A DNA stretch of 64,000 bases from Pasteurellaceae bacterium RH1A (GTDB taxonomy: Bacteria; Pseudomonadota; Gammaproteobacteria; Enterobacterales; Pasteurellaceae). The stretch spans positions 1,411,771 to 1,475,770 of the forward strand of contig CP015195.1 in NCBI GenBank assembly GCA_012221805.1, written 5' to 3'. Of the stretch, positions 46,409-56,900 are shown piece after piece. Under the pieces are notes generated by a model that was not told where the DNA came from, did no database searches, and was given only the letters and a program-made list of their open reading frames with translations. The first letter of the stretch is position 1. Each line of letters begins with the position of its first letter. The position numbers and the translations under genes were made by a program.

Positions 46409-47962
46409 ATGAACAACCATACTTTTTTTATCTACGATTACGAGAGCTTTGGGGTCAATCCTGCCTCCGACCGCCCGGCCCAGTTTGCTGGCATTCGTAC
46501 CGACAGCGACTTTAATATCATTGGCGAGCCGGTTATGTTTTTCTGCAAGCAAACCCCTGACTACCTGCCTCATCCGCAGGCGGTGATGGTCACGGGCATT
46601 ACCCCCCAACAGTGTAATGAACAGGGCCTGTCTGAACCTGAATTTGCCAGGCGGATCCACGCCGAATTTAGCCAGCCCAACACCTGCATTATGGGCTTCA
46701 ACAACATCCGTTATGACGACGAGATGACCCGCTATACCTTCTTCCGCAACTTCTTTGAGCCTTATGAATACAGCTACAAAAACGGCAATTCCCGCTGGGA
46801 CTTACTGGATGTGGTTCGGGCCTGCTATGCCCTGCGGCCAGAGGGCATCAACTGGGCCTTTGATGAGGAAGGCAAGCCCAGTTTTAAACTGGAAAACCTA
46901 ACCCGTGCAAATGGCATTGAGCATAGCAACGCCCACGATGCCATGGCGGACGTTTACGCCACCATTGCCATGGCTAAATTAATCAAGGAAAAACAGCCCA
47001 AGCTCTTTGACTTCTTCTTTAACAATCGAGGCAAAAAAGCCCTAGAGGCTATGATTGACACGGGGGAAATGACCCCGCTGGTTCATGTTTCAGGTATGTT
47101 GGGAAATTATCGGGGCAATACCACTTGGGTTGTACCTTTAGCCTGGCATCCAAGTAATCAAAATGCGGTGATCGTCTGTGATCTGGCTGGAAACGTGCAA
47201 GATCTCCTCAATGAAGAGGCTGCCCTGCTCCGCTCCCGTCTCTACACCAAAAAAGAAGAGTTAGAAGCTCAAGGCCTGGCCTCTGTGCCGCTTAAACTGG
47301 TGCATATTAACAAGTGCCCGATTTTAGCCCCTGCCAAGACCCTGCTCCCAGAAAATGCCCAACGCTTGGGCATTGACCGAGCCGCCTGTTTGGAAAACCT
47401 CAAGGCCATCAAGGCACAAAAAAATCTGGTGCGGGAAAAGGTGATTGAAATCTTTAGCGAAGAACGCAGTTTTGCCGCCTCTCCCAATGTGGAAACCACC
47501 CTTTACGAGGGCTTTTTCTCCCCTGCTGATAAAAACAATATGGCCATTTTGCGGGATTTACCGCCTGAAGAGCTGGCCCATCACGGCCTCAAATTTAGCG
47601 ACCCACGGGTGAAAAAGCTGCTCTTCCACTACCGTGCCCGCCACTACCCGCATACTCTAGATAGAGCCGAGCAGATCCGCTGGCAAAAATACTGCCTGCA
47701 ACAAATTGATAACCAGGCCCAAGAATTTGCAGCCGCCATGGATGAGCTTTTTAGCGACTACCACGATCAGCCTGACAAACTGGCCCTGCTTGAAAGTTTG
47801 GGCCAATATGCCAAGCAACTGGAAGACGGCCCTAAATTTCAAGCCACAGCCAAGCCTGAAAATGACCAACTGCTTAACCAGCTCAATGCAACGGCCGATC
47901 AGGCCTTGAGCAAGGCAGAAAAATTAAGGCAACTTCAGGCTCTGATGAAACAATCTAGCTAA
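46409..47962 (+). CDS. sbcB: Exodeoxyribonuclease I
   Basis: Single-strand 3'-5' exonuclease in recombination and mismatch repair. The 517-residue protein has DEDD motifs: FIYDYESFG with the first acidic pair, GFNNIRYDDEMTRY, and NAHDAMADVYATI. SH3-like and C-terminal helical domains follow. It is somewhat longer than E. coli ExoI (about 475). The start at 46409 matches the family N-terminus; the ribosome site is weak. Confidence 0.95.
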   Translation: MNNHTFFIYDYESFGVNPASDRPAQFAGIRTDSDFNIIGEPVMFFCKQTPDYLPHPQAVMVTGITPQQCNEQGLSEPEFARRIHAEFSQPNTCIMGFNNIRYDDEMTRYTFFRNFFEPYEYSYKNGNSRWDLLDVVRACYALRPEGINWAFDEEGKPSFKLENLTRANGIEHSNAHDAMADVYATIAMAKLIKEKQPKLFDFFFNNRGKKALEAMIDTGEMTPLVHVSGMLGNYRGNTTWVVPLAWHPSNQNAVIVCDLAGNVQDLLNEEAALLRSRLYTKKEELEAQGLASVPLKLVHINKCPILAPAKTLLPENAQRLGIDRAACLENLKAIKAQKNLVREKVIEIFSEERSFAASPNVETTLYEGFFSPADKNNMAILRDLPPEELAHHGLKFSDPRVKKLLFHYRARHYPHTLDRAEQIRWQKYCLQQIDNQAQEFAAAMDELFSDYHDQPDKLALLESLGQYAKQLEDGPKFQATAKPENDQLLNQLNATADQALSKAEKLRQLQALMKQSS

Positions 47963-48022
47963 AAAAATCTTGCAGGTTTTTACAAAAAACCAACCGCTTG
48001 TAACCACTTAATCGAGTAAAAC

Positions 48023-48505
48023 ATGACCAACCCAATTATTGATCTTCAACTGGCCAGCCAAAACACGGCTGACTTACCAAGCCTGGAACAATTTACCCTC
48101 TGGATAGGCCAGGCCCTGGCCCTAGAAGCCCAAAGCCAGGCTTTCCCCGAAACCGAAATCACCGTCCGCATTGTCGATGAGGCCGAAAGCCAGGACTTAA
48201 ATTTCACCTACCGAGGCAAGGACAAGCCAACCAATGTCCTTTCCTTCCCCTTTGAAGCCCCAGAAGGCATTGAATTGCCACTCTTGGGTGACTTGATTAT
48301 CTGCCGTCAGGTGGTGGAAAAAGAGGCGGCGGAACAAGGCATCGGCCTTGAAGCCCACTGGGCGCACTTGGCCGTACACGGGACTTTGCATTTATTGGGT
48401 TACGATCATCTAAATGATGAGGAGGCTGAAGAAATGGAAGGCCTAGAAACGGAAATTATGCAGGCCATGGGCTTTGATGATCCCTATTTGAGCGAGAAGG
48501 TCTAA
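48023..48505 (+). CDS. ybeY: Endoribonuclease YbeY
   Basis: Zinc-dependent RNase in 16S rRNA 3'-end maturation and ribosome quality control. The 160-residue protein has the triple-His motif [26 protein letters not shown] and [12 protein letters not shown] core lies just upstream at about 47993. It is convergent with ppx across a facing USS-like pair. Confidence 0.95.
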   Translation: MTNPIIDLQLASQNTADLPSLEQFTLWIGQALALEAQSQAFPETEITVRIVDEAESQDLNFTYRGKDKPTNVLSFPFEAPEGIELPLLGDLIICRQVVEKEAAEQGIGLEAHWAHLAVHGTLHLLGYDHLNDEEAEEMEGLETEIMQAMGFDDPYLSEKV

Positions 48506-48509
48506 GACA

Positions 48510-48554
48510 AGCGGGTAAATTTTTGCAGATTTTGGCAAATTTTTACCCGCTTGC
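48510..48554. terminator. Facing USS-like pair between ybeY and ppx
   Basis: CAAGCGGGTAAATTTTTGC and GCAAATTTTTACCCGCTTG nearly mirror each other between the convergent ends of ybeY and ppx. They are derived from USS-like cores and may end both transcripts. Confidence 0.6.
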
Positions 48555-48556
48555 CC

Positions 48557-50065
48557 CTACTCCACCAACAGTTCCCAGCCAATCTCCCGCAGGCAGTCCT
48601 GTTCTTCAATCAAGTCAGCTAAAACCAGCGGATTATCCGCTAAAAAGTCTGCTGGAAAGGCTAATTTCCAATGGTGGTATTTGGTGGACAGGGTTAGTTT
48701 ATCTAGGGGCAGGGCCACCGCTTGGCGGGAACGATTGAGTAAAACCGCCAAACGAAAAAGCCGAATTAACGTGATGATGTCACGGTTTTGAAAACGGTTA
48801 ATGGGGCGAATTTGGCTGCGTTTAAAGGCCTTTTGCTGAAAACGCATAAGGCTGGCCAGCAGGGTCTGCTGTTCGTGGTCAAAGCCTGGCAGCTCGGTGT
48901 GGGTCAAAATATAAGCAGCATGGCGGTGGGCAAAGTTGTGGTTGATGGCCAGGCCGATTTCATGCAAGAGGCTGGCTGTGTGCAAAATGCCATACAGCTC
49001 ATAACGCTGAGGGGCATCTCGCCACATACTTATTTGCTCAAAGAGAACCTTGGCCGTTTCTTGCACCCGCTTGGCCTGAACCTGGTCAATATCAAACTGT
49101 AGGGCCAGGGCTTCTGCCGTACGCTGGCGAATATCAGTAACCTGAAAGGCCTTCTCCAGGCCATACATGACCCCTTCCCTTAAAGCACCATTGGAATAAC
49201 GCATGGCCTCAATATTAAAGGTATGGAAGAGGGCCAGCAAAATAGCCAGGCCTGGCACTAAAACGTCTGCCCGCTCCTCCAGCACGCCCTTCATTTTTAA
49301 ATCATTGAGGTTGGAAAAGGCTAGGCAACGGGTCACCAGCTCCTGCAAACGGGGTTCAGTGATCTTGCCATCACGATAGCCATTGGCCATCAAGACCTTG
49401 CTCACGGTTTTAATGGTGCCAGAAGACCCCAGCACGCACTGCCAGCCCAGTTCTCGGTACTCCCAGGCCAGGTCTTCAATCTTTTCCATGGCCAAATGAT
49501 AGGCTGCCTCAAAACGCTCCTTGCTCAACTCCCCTTGCGGAAAAAAACGCTTGGCGAAGCTGACACAGCCCATGTGACGGCTTTCTGCCCGCAGGGGTTG
49601 AAAATCATCGCCAATGCTCATTTCCGTTGAGCCGCCGCCAATATCCACCACCAGCTTGCGCCCCTTTTCAGGCTGGGTATGGCTGACGCCCGAATATATG
49701 AGGCGTGCTTCCTCCTGGCCTGAAATAATCTTGATCTCATAGGGGAAAACCTTGGCTGCCTCCGCCAAGAAGGCTTCCTTATTAACTGCTCGACGCAAGG
49801 TATAGGTGCCCACCACCTTGACATTTTCAGGGGCAAAGCCTGCCAAGCGGTCGGCAAACAAGGCCAGACAAGCCACGCCCCGCTCAATGGCCTCTTGGCT
49901 GAGAATCCGCTCCTCATTTAAACCATCCGCCAAACGCACCCGCCGCTTGATGCGTGAAAGCACCTGAATGGAGCCATTCACAATGCGGGCAACAATCATA
50001 TGAAAGCTATTAGAGCCAAGATCAATGGCGGCAAATTCACGAGGCGGCAAAAAATGGGGCTGCAT
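48557..50065 (-). CDS. ppx: Exopolyphosphatase
   Basis: Ppx/GppA family phosphatase that releases phosphate from polyphosphate chains. The 502-residue protein opens EFAAIDLGSNSFHMIVARIV and has the ASKHA phosphate loops GTYTLRRAVNKEAF, ISGQEEARLIYSGV, VVDIGGGSTEMSIG and the C-terminal HD-like region (TASLLHEIGLAINHNFAHRH). The HTQPEKGRKLVVDIGGGSTE text and full length favour Ppx over GppA, though Pasteurellaceae often carry only one family member. Confidence 0.9.
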   Translation of the reverse strand: MQPHFLPPREFAAIDLGSNSFHMIVARIVNGSIQVLSRIKRRVRLADGLNEERILSQEAIERGVACLALFADRLAGFAPENVKVVGTYTLRRAVNKEAFLAEAAKVFPYEIKIISGQEEARLIYSGVSHTQPEKGRKLVVDIGGGSTEMSIGDDFQPLRAESRHMGCVSFAKRFFPQGELSKERFEAAYHLAMEKIEDLAWEYRELGWQCVLGSSGTIKTVSKVLMANGYRDGKITEPRLQELVTRCLAFSNLNDLKMKGVLEERADVLVPGLAILLALFHTFNIEAMRYSNGALREGVMYGLEKAFQVTDIRQRTAEALALQFDIDQVQAKRVQETAKVLFEQISMWRDAPQRYELYGILHTASLLHEIGLAINHNFAHRHAAYILTHTELPGFDHEQQTLLASLMRFQQKAFKRSQIRPINRFQNRDIITLIRLFRLAVLLNRSRQAVALPLDKLTLSTKYHHWKLAFPADFLADNPLVLADLIEEQDCLREIGWELLVE

Positions 50066-50221
50066 AAGATTCCTTTAATTGGGTTGAGGCGACCTTATTC
50101 TAATATAAAAGCCCCAAGAGTTAAGCAAAATTTGCAAGTTTTTAAGAAAAATAGGCCGCTTGTAAGAAGCTGCCCAAAAACTTTGTTATAATGCCCTATT
50201 TCTACTCCCATAAGGAACATT

Positions 50222-50731
50222 ATGATTACACTACACACCAACTTTGGCGACATTAAAATCGCCCTAAACCATGAAAAAGCGCCAAATACGGCCGACAACT
50301 TTGAACAATACTGCCGTGATGGCTTCTACAACAACACCATTTTCCACCGTGTGATTGACGGTTTTATGATCCAAGGCGGCGGTATGGAACCTGGCCTTCT
50401 TGAAAAGCCAACCCGTGCGCCCATTAAAAACGAGGCCAATAATGGCTTGAGCAATATTAAAGGCTCAATTGCTATGGCTCGTACGTCTGACCCACATTCC
50501 GCCACCGCCCAGTTCTTTATTAACGTGGCCGACAACACCTTCTTAGACTACCGTGCCAAAGAGATGTTTGGTCGTGAAGTGGTGCAAGAATGGGGCTATG
50601 CCGTCTTCGGCCAAGTAGTTGAGGGCATGGATGTGGTTGAGAAAATCAAGGGCGTGAAAACGGGTAACAAGGGTTTTCACCAAGATGTCCCGACTGAAGA
50701 TGTGATTATCACGTCAGTGACGGTTGAATAA
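50222..50731 (+). CDS. ppiB: Peptidyl-prolyl cis-trans isomerase B
   Basis: Cytoplasmic cyclophilin. The 169-residue protein has the active-site text [14 protein letters not shown] with catalytic Arg, [17 protein letters not shown] and [17 protein letters not shown]. The lack of a signal peptide identifies it as PpiB rather than PpiA. TAAGGA lies upstream of the ATG. Confidence 0.95.
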   Translation: MITLHTNFGDIKIALNHEKAPNTADNFEQYCRDGFYNNTIFHRVIDGFMIQGGGMEPGLLEKPTRAPIKNEANNGLSNIKGSIAMARTSDPHSATAQFFINVADNTFLDYRAKEMFGREVVQEWGYAVFGQVVEGMDVVEKIKGVKTGNKGFHQDVPTEDVIITSVTVE

Positions 50732-50739
50732 ATTTTCTT

Positions 50740-50865
50740 TTAGTTCCCCCCCTCCGCCTTCGGCACATCCCCCCGTAAACGGGGGAGGGAAGTTCATCAA
50801 GATATTCAAGTACCTTTCGCTCCCCCTGCTTGCGGGGGAGCTGCCGAAGGCTGAGGGGGGCATAA
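50740..50865. repeat. Large composite palindrome, family F, upstream of cca
   Basis: Outer arms CCCCCCTCCGCCTTCGGCA (near 50747) and TGCCGAAGGCTGAGGGGGG (near 50842) are inverted with one mismatch. Inside are two smaller hairpins, CCCCCCGTAAACGGGGG and CTCCCCCTGCTTGCGGGGGA. It forms most of the gap between ppiB and cca and begins about 8 bases after the ppiB stop, so it may end ppiB transcription and separate cca. Confidence 0.8.
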
Positions 50866-50876
50866 CCTATATTCCC

Positions 50877-52118
50877 ATGCAAATCTACCTCGTTGGCGGC
50901 GCTGTCCGTGATAAATTATTAGGCCTGCCCGTCAAAGATCGGGACTGGCTGGTGGTGGGTGCCAAACCTGAAACCCTACTTGCCCAAGGCTTTGAACAGG
51001 TCGGCAAGGACTTCCCTGTCTTTCTCCACCCCCAAACCCACGAAGAATATGCCCTAGCCCGCACCGAACGCAAAAATGGCACAGGCTACCACGGCTTTAG
51101 CTGCGACTTCACCCCAGATGTCACCCTAGAGCAAGACCTGCTTCGCCGAGATTTAACCATCAACGCCATGGCAGAAGATGAAAAAGGCCAAATCATCGAC
51201 CCATATCATGGCCAACAAGACCTAGCCAACCGCCTCTTACGCCATGTCTCCCCTGCCTTTGCCGAAGATCCGCTACGGGTTTTGCGGCTAGCTCGCTTTG
51301 CTGCCCGTTTTTATAGACAAGGCTTTGCCATTGCAGCTGAAACCCTGGCGCTTATGCAAGAGATGGTAAAAGCGGGCGAGCTGACTCATCTGACGGCTGA
51401 ACGGGTCTGGCTTGAAACCCAAAAGGCCTTTCAAACGGATCATCTTCATATCTATTTTGAGGTCTTACGGGAAGTCGGTGCGCTTGAAGTTCTCTTTCCT
51501 GAATTAGCCAGGCTTTTCGGCGTGCCTCAGCCAGAAAAACATCACCCTGAAATCGACAGCGGCATCCACACCCTTATGGCCATGGCTCAAGCCAAGCGTT
51601 TAAGCCCCCTGGCCAATAACCCAGAAGCCCTGATCTTCGCCCTGCTCTGCCATGATCTAGGCAAGGGCTTAACACCTAAAGACATTCTACCCCACCATTA
51701 CGGGCATGAAAAAGCTGGCCTCAAACCAACAGAAGCCCTCTGCAATAGGCTCAAAGTGCCAAGTGAGGTCAAGGACTTTGCTAAACTTGTCACGGAATTT
51801 CACACCCACATCCACAAAATCGCTGAGCTACGGCCTGAAACCGTGGTCAAGCTCTTTAATCACTTAGATATCTGGCGTAAACCTGCCCGCTTTGAGGATT
51901 TCCTCCTGGCCTGCGAAGCTGACGCCAGAGGGCGATTAGGTTTTGAAAATCGAGATTACCCACAGCGGGAATATGCCCGCCAGCTCTACCTTGCCGCCAA
52001 CCAAGTAGATGTACAGGCCGTTATTCAAGACGGTTTTGAAAAACAGGCTATTCGGGAAGAGTTAAACAAGCGGAGAAAAGGGGCCATAGCCCAGTGGAAA
52101 CAGGCACAAAAAAAATAG
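50877..52118 (+). CDS. cca: Multifunctional CCA tRNA nucleotidyltransferase
   Basis: Adds or repairs the 3' CCA of tRNAs. The 413-residue protein has the class II signature [20 protein letters not shown] with the two catalytic Asp, [10 protein letters not shown], and a C-terminal HD phosphohydrolase domain ([20 protein letters not shown]). The ATG at 50877 is chosen because the family begins [12 protein letters not shown]; the frame is open through the palindrome upstream, which is not coding. Confidence 0.95.
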   Translation: MQIYLVGGAVRDKLLGLPVKDRDWLVVGAKPETLLAQGFEQVGKDFPVFLHPQTHEEYALARTERKNGTGYHGFSCDFTPDVTLEQDLLRRDLTINAMAEDEKGQIIDPYHGQQDLANRLLRHVSPAFAEDPLRVLRLARFAARFYRQGFAIAAETLALMQEMVKAGELTHLTAERVWLETQKAFQTDHLHIYFEVLREVGALEVLFPELARLFGVPQPEKHHPEIDSGIHTLMAMAQAKRLSPLANNPEALIFALLCHDLGKGLTPKDILPHHYGHEKAGLKPTEALCNRLKVPSEVKDFAKLVTEFHTHIHKIAELRPETVVKLFNHLDIWRKPARFEDFLLACEADARGRLGFENRDYPQREYARQLYLAANQVDVQAVIQDGFEKQAIREELNKRRKGAIAQWKQAQKK

Positions 52119-52140
52119 GAACCTCAGGTTCCTATTTTTA
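52117..52140 (+). terminator. Terminator of cca
   Basis: AGGAACC and GGTTCCT pair around TCA, overlapping the stop codon, and are followed by ATTTTTAT. Confidence 0.85.
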
Positions 52141-52143
52141 TCT

Positions 52144-52658
52144 CTACAGGCTTCTACGTTCAGCCATGATCTTGCCCATGGCTGCCAGCTCATCTTCCGC
52201 CAAATGCTGTTTGCCTAGCTCAAAGAGCGGCTCTTCAATGGCAATATGGACATCATAACCAGCCACAAACTTCTGAATAAGTTCCCGATCAACATTGTCT
52301 CGGTTGCCTGCCAAGAGAGCTTCTAGCTGCTCTCTCAACAAGGCCCAATTGTGGTGCAGCTCATGATGCTGGCTTTCCAGGGTATCAATATCGGCCTGAG
52401 CCTCAGGTGCAGCCTTGGCCAGGGCTGGGAAGAAATCTTTTTCCTCATCATCGTGATGAAGGGGTGCCGCCTTGTTAAAATAATTTAAGATCTGCTGCAC
52501 ATCATTTTTGACTGCTTGGTTAATGCCATGCTGGGCCAAATAATCCGGCAAGATCTGCAACTGCTTACAAAAAGCCTTAACCCGCCCGTGGCAGGCATAA
52601 AGCATTTCAATGGGTTCATCCCAGGTCACAAAATTTTGGGGGAGAGTTGTTGGATCAT
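52144..52658 (-). pseudogene. Hemerythrin HHE-domain protein, frameshifted at codon 7
   Basis: A four-helix hemerythrin-like protein; such cytoplasmic proteins often serve in di-iron, NO or oxygen sensing or repair. Metal-ligand patterns include YACHGRVKAF, APLHHDDEEKDFFPAL, SQHHELHH and YDVHIAIEEPLFELGKQH. The true start is probably the ATG at 52658 with AAGGAAA upstream: MIQQLSP is followed by QNFVTWDEPIEM if the G-run at 52638-52642 had six G. With five, the frame stops at codon 11 and only a GTG start at 52629 remains. The shortened form lacks about ten residues and has no ribosome site. Confidence 0.82.
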
Positions 52659-52668
52659 AAATTTCCTT

Positions 52669-53808
52669 TTATTCTTCAAATAAACGTTTTAATTCTTTTT
52701 CGTAAAGATAAACATTAACAGGATTAGTTGGTAAAAGCGACTCGAGGTATTCATTGGCTCTTTTCACATAAGCCTCATGTTGCTTATCGTGGTTTTCAAT
52801 CACATCTAATAAGACTTTAGCTCCTTCAAAAGCATCAAATTCAGGGTAATAATAACCTACTCCCTTGGGTAAGAAAGGCGAATTATGGATCAGGGGATAA
52901 CCACCATAAAGAATATCATTATAGGCATTATTTAAGCCATTTTCCCATTGGTGACTCACGACAATATCCACATAACGTGTTAAGTAATCAGGCAATTGAT
53001 AACGTCTTTCAACCGTCATAATATCATCTCTTACCAATTCTGTTCGCCCAATAAAATTAAAAAAGGTCGGATTGTCTTTCTTGTTATAGGTATTACAGGC
53101 GTAAAAATGTTTGATTTTTTCGGGAGCTGTGCGGTAAGCCTGTTCACAAATAAGAATCGGGGTAAAACAGGTTTTAACTACATTACTATTAGGTTCAAAG
53201 CAGGCTAGGCGCTTACTCTTTTGAGATAAATCGGGCTTATAGCCAAATTTAAGCTGATACTTATCATCTAAATTTTTAATCACCTTATCACAAAAAATAG
53301 GTGACCAAATATAAGGAACTATATACGATTCGCAATGTTGCATAATGGATAAGTATGAGCGACACATCTTATCATGGTGGGGCAACATCCAAATAGCATC
53401 AAACTTGGCCCCATTAAAAAGTCGGCCAGCACGACGGTCAAAGAGGAAATACTCTACATCCATGATATAGCTATTCCCCATCTTATAAGAAACCACCTTA
53501 CCACCATGGCTATGCATACGCCTAACTTGGGAGGGTTCAATAGTAATACTGCCCTCAATAAGCACATCTAGATCATCGATCACATCATTGACATAGGCAA
53601 ACTTCAGATCCATTCCATCCAACATAAAGCCACTTGGCGGTGTAGTGGTATTCTCCAGCCCCCAAGAGACTAAATAGATATCCTCAACCAGATCAGAAGA
53701 TTTAAATAAGGTATAGAGATGAATCACATTCTGATTAACCCCATTAGACCAAATATCCTTTACTTCGGCCTCTAAATTAAAGGTAATCCCAAGTTTATAT
53801 TTACGCAT
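52669..53808 (-). CDS. DUF2827 protein, putative glycosyltransferase
   Basis: A 379-residue protein with no signal peptide, so cytoplasmic. Texts such as YKLGITFNLEAEVKDIWSNG, IYLVSWGLENTTTPPSGFM and NAYNDILYGGYPLIHNSPFL fit the DUF2827 family, which I recall as glycosyltransferase-like. The start at 53808 has AAGGAG. It lies just downstream of the giant adhesin on the same strand, after a terminator and a 17-bp hairpin. Since the adhesin has about 1,000 Ser-rich residues, modification of it by this enzyme in the cytoplasm is an attractive inference, though donor sugar and acceptor are unknown. Confidence 0.7.
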   Translation of the reverse strand: MRKYKLGITFNLEAEVKDIWSNGVNQNVIHLYTLFKSSDLVEDIYLVSWGLENTTTPPSGFMLDGMDLKFAYVNDVIDDLDVLIEGSITIEPSQVRRMHSHGGKVVSYKMGNSYIMDVEYFLFDRRAGRLFNGAKFDAIWMLPHHDKMCRSYLSIMQHCESYIVPYIWSPIFCDKVIKNLDDKYQLKFGYKPDLSQKSKRLACFEPNSNVVKTCFTPILICEQAYRTAPEKIKHFYACNTYNKKDNPTFFNFIGRTELVRDDIMTVERRYQLPDYLTRYVDIVVSHQWENGLNNAYNDILYGGYPLIHNSPFLPKGVGYYYPEFDAFEGAKVLLDVIENHDKQHEAYVKRANEYLESLLPTNPVNVYLYEKELKRLFEE

Positions 53809-53820
53809 TAGCACTCCTTT

Positions 53821-53869
53821 TTAATTCTTTTAGATCAAAACACCTTGTACGCTGATCTAAAAGAATTAA
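53821..53869. promoter_or_regulatory. 17-bp perfect hairpin directly upstream of the DUF2827 ribosome site
   Basis: TTAATTCTTTTAGATCA (53821-53837) and TGATCTAAAAGAATTAA (53853-53869) are exact inverted repeats around GCGTACAAGGTGTTT on the minus strand. The stem ends only a few bases before AAGGAG of the DUF2827 gene. It could protect a processed mRNA end, regulate translation or reduce read-through from the adhesin. Confidence 0.6.
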
Positions 53870-53898
53870 AAGCTCCCCTAGGGGACTAGGGAAGCTTT
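53868..53898 (-). terminator. Terminator of the adhesin gene
   Basis: AAAGCTTCCCTAG pairs with CTAGGGGAGCTTT (minus strand), with one mismatch, followed by TAATTCTTTT. Confidence 0.7.
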
Positions 53899-53920
53899 GC
53901 TCAAGGTTAAGATTTAAGGC

Positions 53921-56900
53921 TTATTTCCACTGATAACCAACGCCAGCCCCGAAGTTATAATCACCTTGGGTTGTCGCAGCACCACTGAACTTAATAATCA
54001 CCTTGTTATTATCACTCAGTTTGGAATACCCTACAGCAACAGCACTTTGGCCATTATAAGAACCAACGCCTACCCCTACAAGGTTTGCACCTGTTTGAGT
54101 AACTTGTGGAATATTTGCGATCGCTGTTGCTCCTGCAATACCACCTCGTAATTTCTTATCGGCTTTTCTTAAGTCTTTGCGAACAGCATTGATAGAATTA
54201 TCAACATAGCGTTTATTGACGGCATCTGTTCCTTTTACAGGATCTGCCACATTCGTTACACGTCGCTCTTTACCAACACTACCAACCGAAACCGTATTGA
54301 TCTCATTCGCAATCGATCCCTGGCCTAGAGCAACTGAATTCTCTGCTGTTGCCTGAGCATTTTGCCCTACAGCGGTTGAATTTGTACCCGTTGCTTTTGC
54401 ACCATTACCGTTGGCTGTCGAATTTTTACCCGTGGCTTTTGCACTATGGCCAGTAGCCGTAGATTTCTCACCACTAGCATCAGAACCATATCCTAAAGAT
54501 GTACTATCTTGTCCATTGGCTTTAGCACTTTCTGCTCCGCTAGTGTTATCTGCTGCAAATGCTGTTTTGCCATCTGCACTAATTAAGCCTGACTTCTCAA
54601 TGGTCTGAACTGAATCAGAAGCTGCTTTGGCAGAGTCTGAAGCTGAATCTGCTGACTTAGCAGAGTCCGAAGCTGATTTTTCAGAGTCGCTGGCGGACTT
54701 GGCAGAGTCAGAAGCTGAATCTGATGCAGAGTCTGCTGATTTAGCGGAATCTGAAGCCGATTTTGCAGAGTCGCTGGCGGACTTAGCAGAATCAGAAGCT
54801 GAATCTGATGCAGAGTCTGCTGATTTAGCGGAATCTGAAGCTGATTTAGCTGAGTCGCTGGCGGACTTAGCAGAATCAGAGGATGAATCTGATGCAGAGT
54901 CTGCGGACTTAGCTGAGTCTGAAGCCGATTTAGCTGAATCACTGGCTGACTTAGCAGAATCAGAGGCTGAATCTGATGCAGAGTCTGCTGATTTAGCGGA
55001 ATCTGAAGCCGATTTAGCTGAATCACTGGCGGACTTAGCAGAATCAGAAGCTGAATCTGATGCAGAGTCTGCTGATTTAGCCGAGTCTGAAGCTGATTTT
55101 TCAGAGTCACTGGCTGACTTGGCAGAATCAGAGGCTGAATCTGATGCAGAGTCTGCTGACTTAGCCGAGTCTGAAGCTGATTTTGCAGAATCGCTAGCGG
55201 ATTTAGCAGAATCAGAGGCGGAATCTGATGCAGAGTCTGCTGATTTAGCCGAATCTGAAGCTGATTTAGCTGAATCACTGGCTGACTTGGCAGAATCAGA
55301 GGCTAAATCTGATGCAGAGTCTGCTGACTTAGCCGAGTCTGAAGCTGATTTTGCAGAATCGCTAGCGGATTTAGCAGAATCAGAGGCGGAATCTGATGCA
55401 GAGTCTGCTGACTTAGCCGAGTCTGAAGCTGATTTTGCAGAATCGCTAGCGGATTTAGCAGAATCAGAAGCTGAATCTGATGCAGAGTCTGCTGATTTAG
55501 CCGAGTCTGAAGCCGATTTAGCTGAATCACTGGCTGACTTAGCAGAATCAGAGGCCGAGTCTGATGCAGAGTCTGCGGACTTAGCCGAGTCTGAAGCTGA
55601 TTTAGCTGAGTCGCTGGCGGACTTAGCAGAATCAGAAGCTGAATCTGATGCAGCATCTGCTGATTTAGCCGAGTCTGAAGCCGATTTAGCTGAGTCGCTG
55701 GCTGACTTAGCAGAATCAGAAGCTGAATCTGATGCAGAGTCTGCGGACTTAGCTGAGTCTGAAGCCGATTTAGCTGAATCACTGGCGGACTTAGCAGAAT
55801 CAGAAGCTGAATCTGATGCAGAGTCTGCTGATTTAGCGGAATCTGAAGCCGATTTTGCAGAGTCGCTGGCTGACTTAGCAGAATCAGAGGCCGAGTCTGA
55901 TGCAGCATCTGCTGATTTAGCCGAGTCTGAAGCCGATTTAGCTGAGTCGCTGGCGGACTTAGCAGAATCAGAAGCTGAATCTGATGCAGAGTCTGCTGAT
56001 TTAGCCGAATCTGAAGCCGATTTAGCTGAGTCGCTGGCTGACTTGGTAGAATCAGAGGCCGAGTCTGATGCAGCATCTGCTGACTTAGCTGAGTCTGAAG
56101 CTGATTTTGCAGAATCAGAAGCTGAATCTGATGCAGAGTCTGCTGATTTAGCAGAGTCCGAAGCTGATTTAGCAGAGTCCGAAGCTGATTTAGCTGAGTC
56201 ACTGGCGGACTTAGCAGAATCAGAAGCTGAATCTGATGCAGAGTCTGCTGATTTAGCGGAATCTGAAGCCGATTTAGCTGAATCACTGGCTGACTTAGCA
56301 GAATCAGAAGCTGAATCTGATGCAGAGTCTGCTGATTTAGCGGAATCTGAAGCCGATTTTGCAGAGTCGCTGGCGGACTTAGCAGAATCAGAAGCTGAAT
56401 CTGATGCAGAGTCTGCTGATTTAGCGGAATCTGAAGCTGATTTAGCGGAATCTGAAGCTGATTTAGCTGAGTCGCTGGCAGACTTAGCAGAATCAGAGGC
56501 TGAATCTGATGCAGAGTCTGCGGACTTAGCTGAGTCTGAAGCCGATTTAGCTGAATCACTGGCGGACTTAGCAGAATCAGAAGCTGAATCTGATGCAGAG
56601 TCTGCTGATTTAGCCGAGTCTGAAGCCGATTTAGCTGAATCACTGGCTGACTTAGCAGAATCAGAGGCCGAGTCTGATGCAGAGTCTGCGGACTTAGCCG
56701 AGTCTGAAGCTGATTTAGCTGAGTCGCTGGCGGACTTAGCAGAATCAGAAGCTGAATCTGATGCAGCATCTGCTGATTTAGCCGAGTCTGAAGCCGATTT
56801 AGCTGAGTCGCTGGCTGACTTAGCAGAATCAGAAGCTGAATCTGATGCAGAGTCTGCGGACTTAGCTGAGTCTGAAGCCGATTTAGCTGAATCACTGGCG

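Noticed and set aside
50724..50876. 52-residue N-terminal extension of Cca
   Set aside because: It is Pro/Gly-rich translation of the palindromic element; Cca proteins begin at [12 protein letters not shown].
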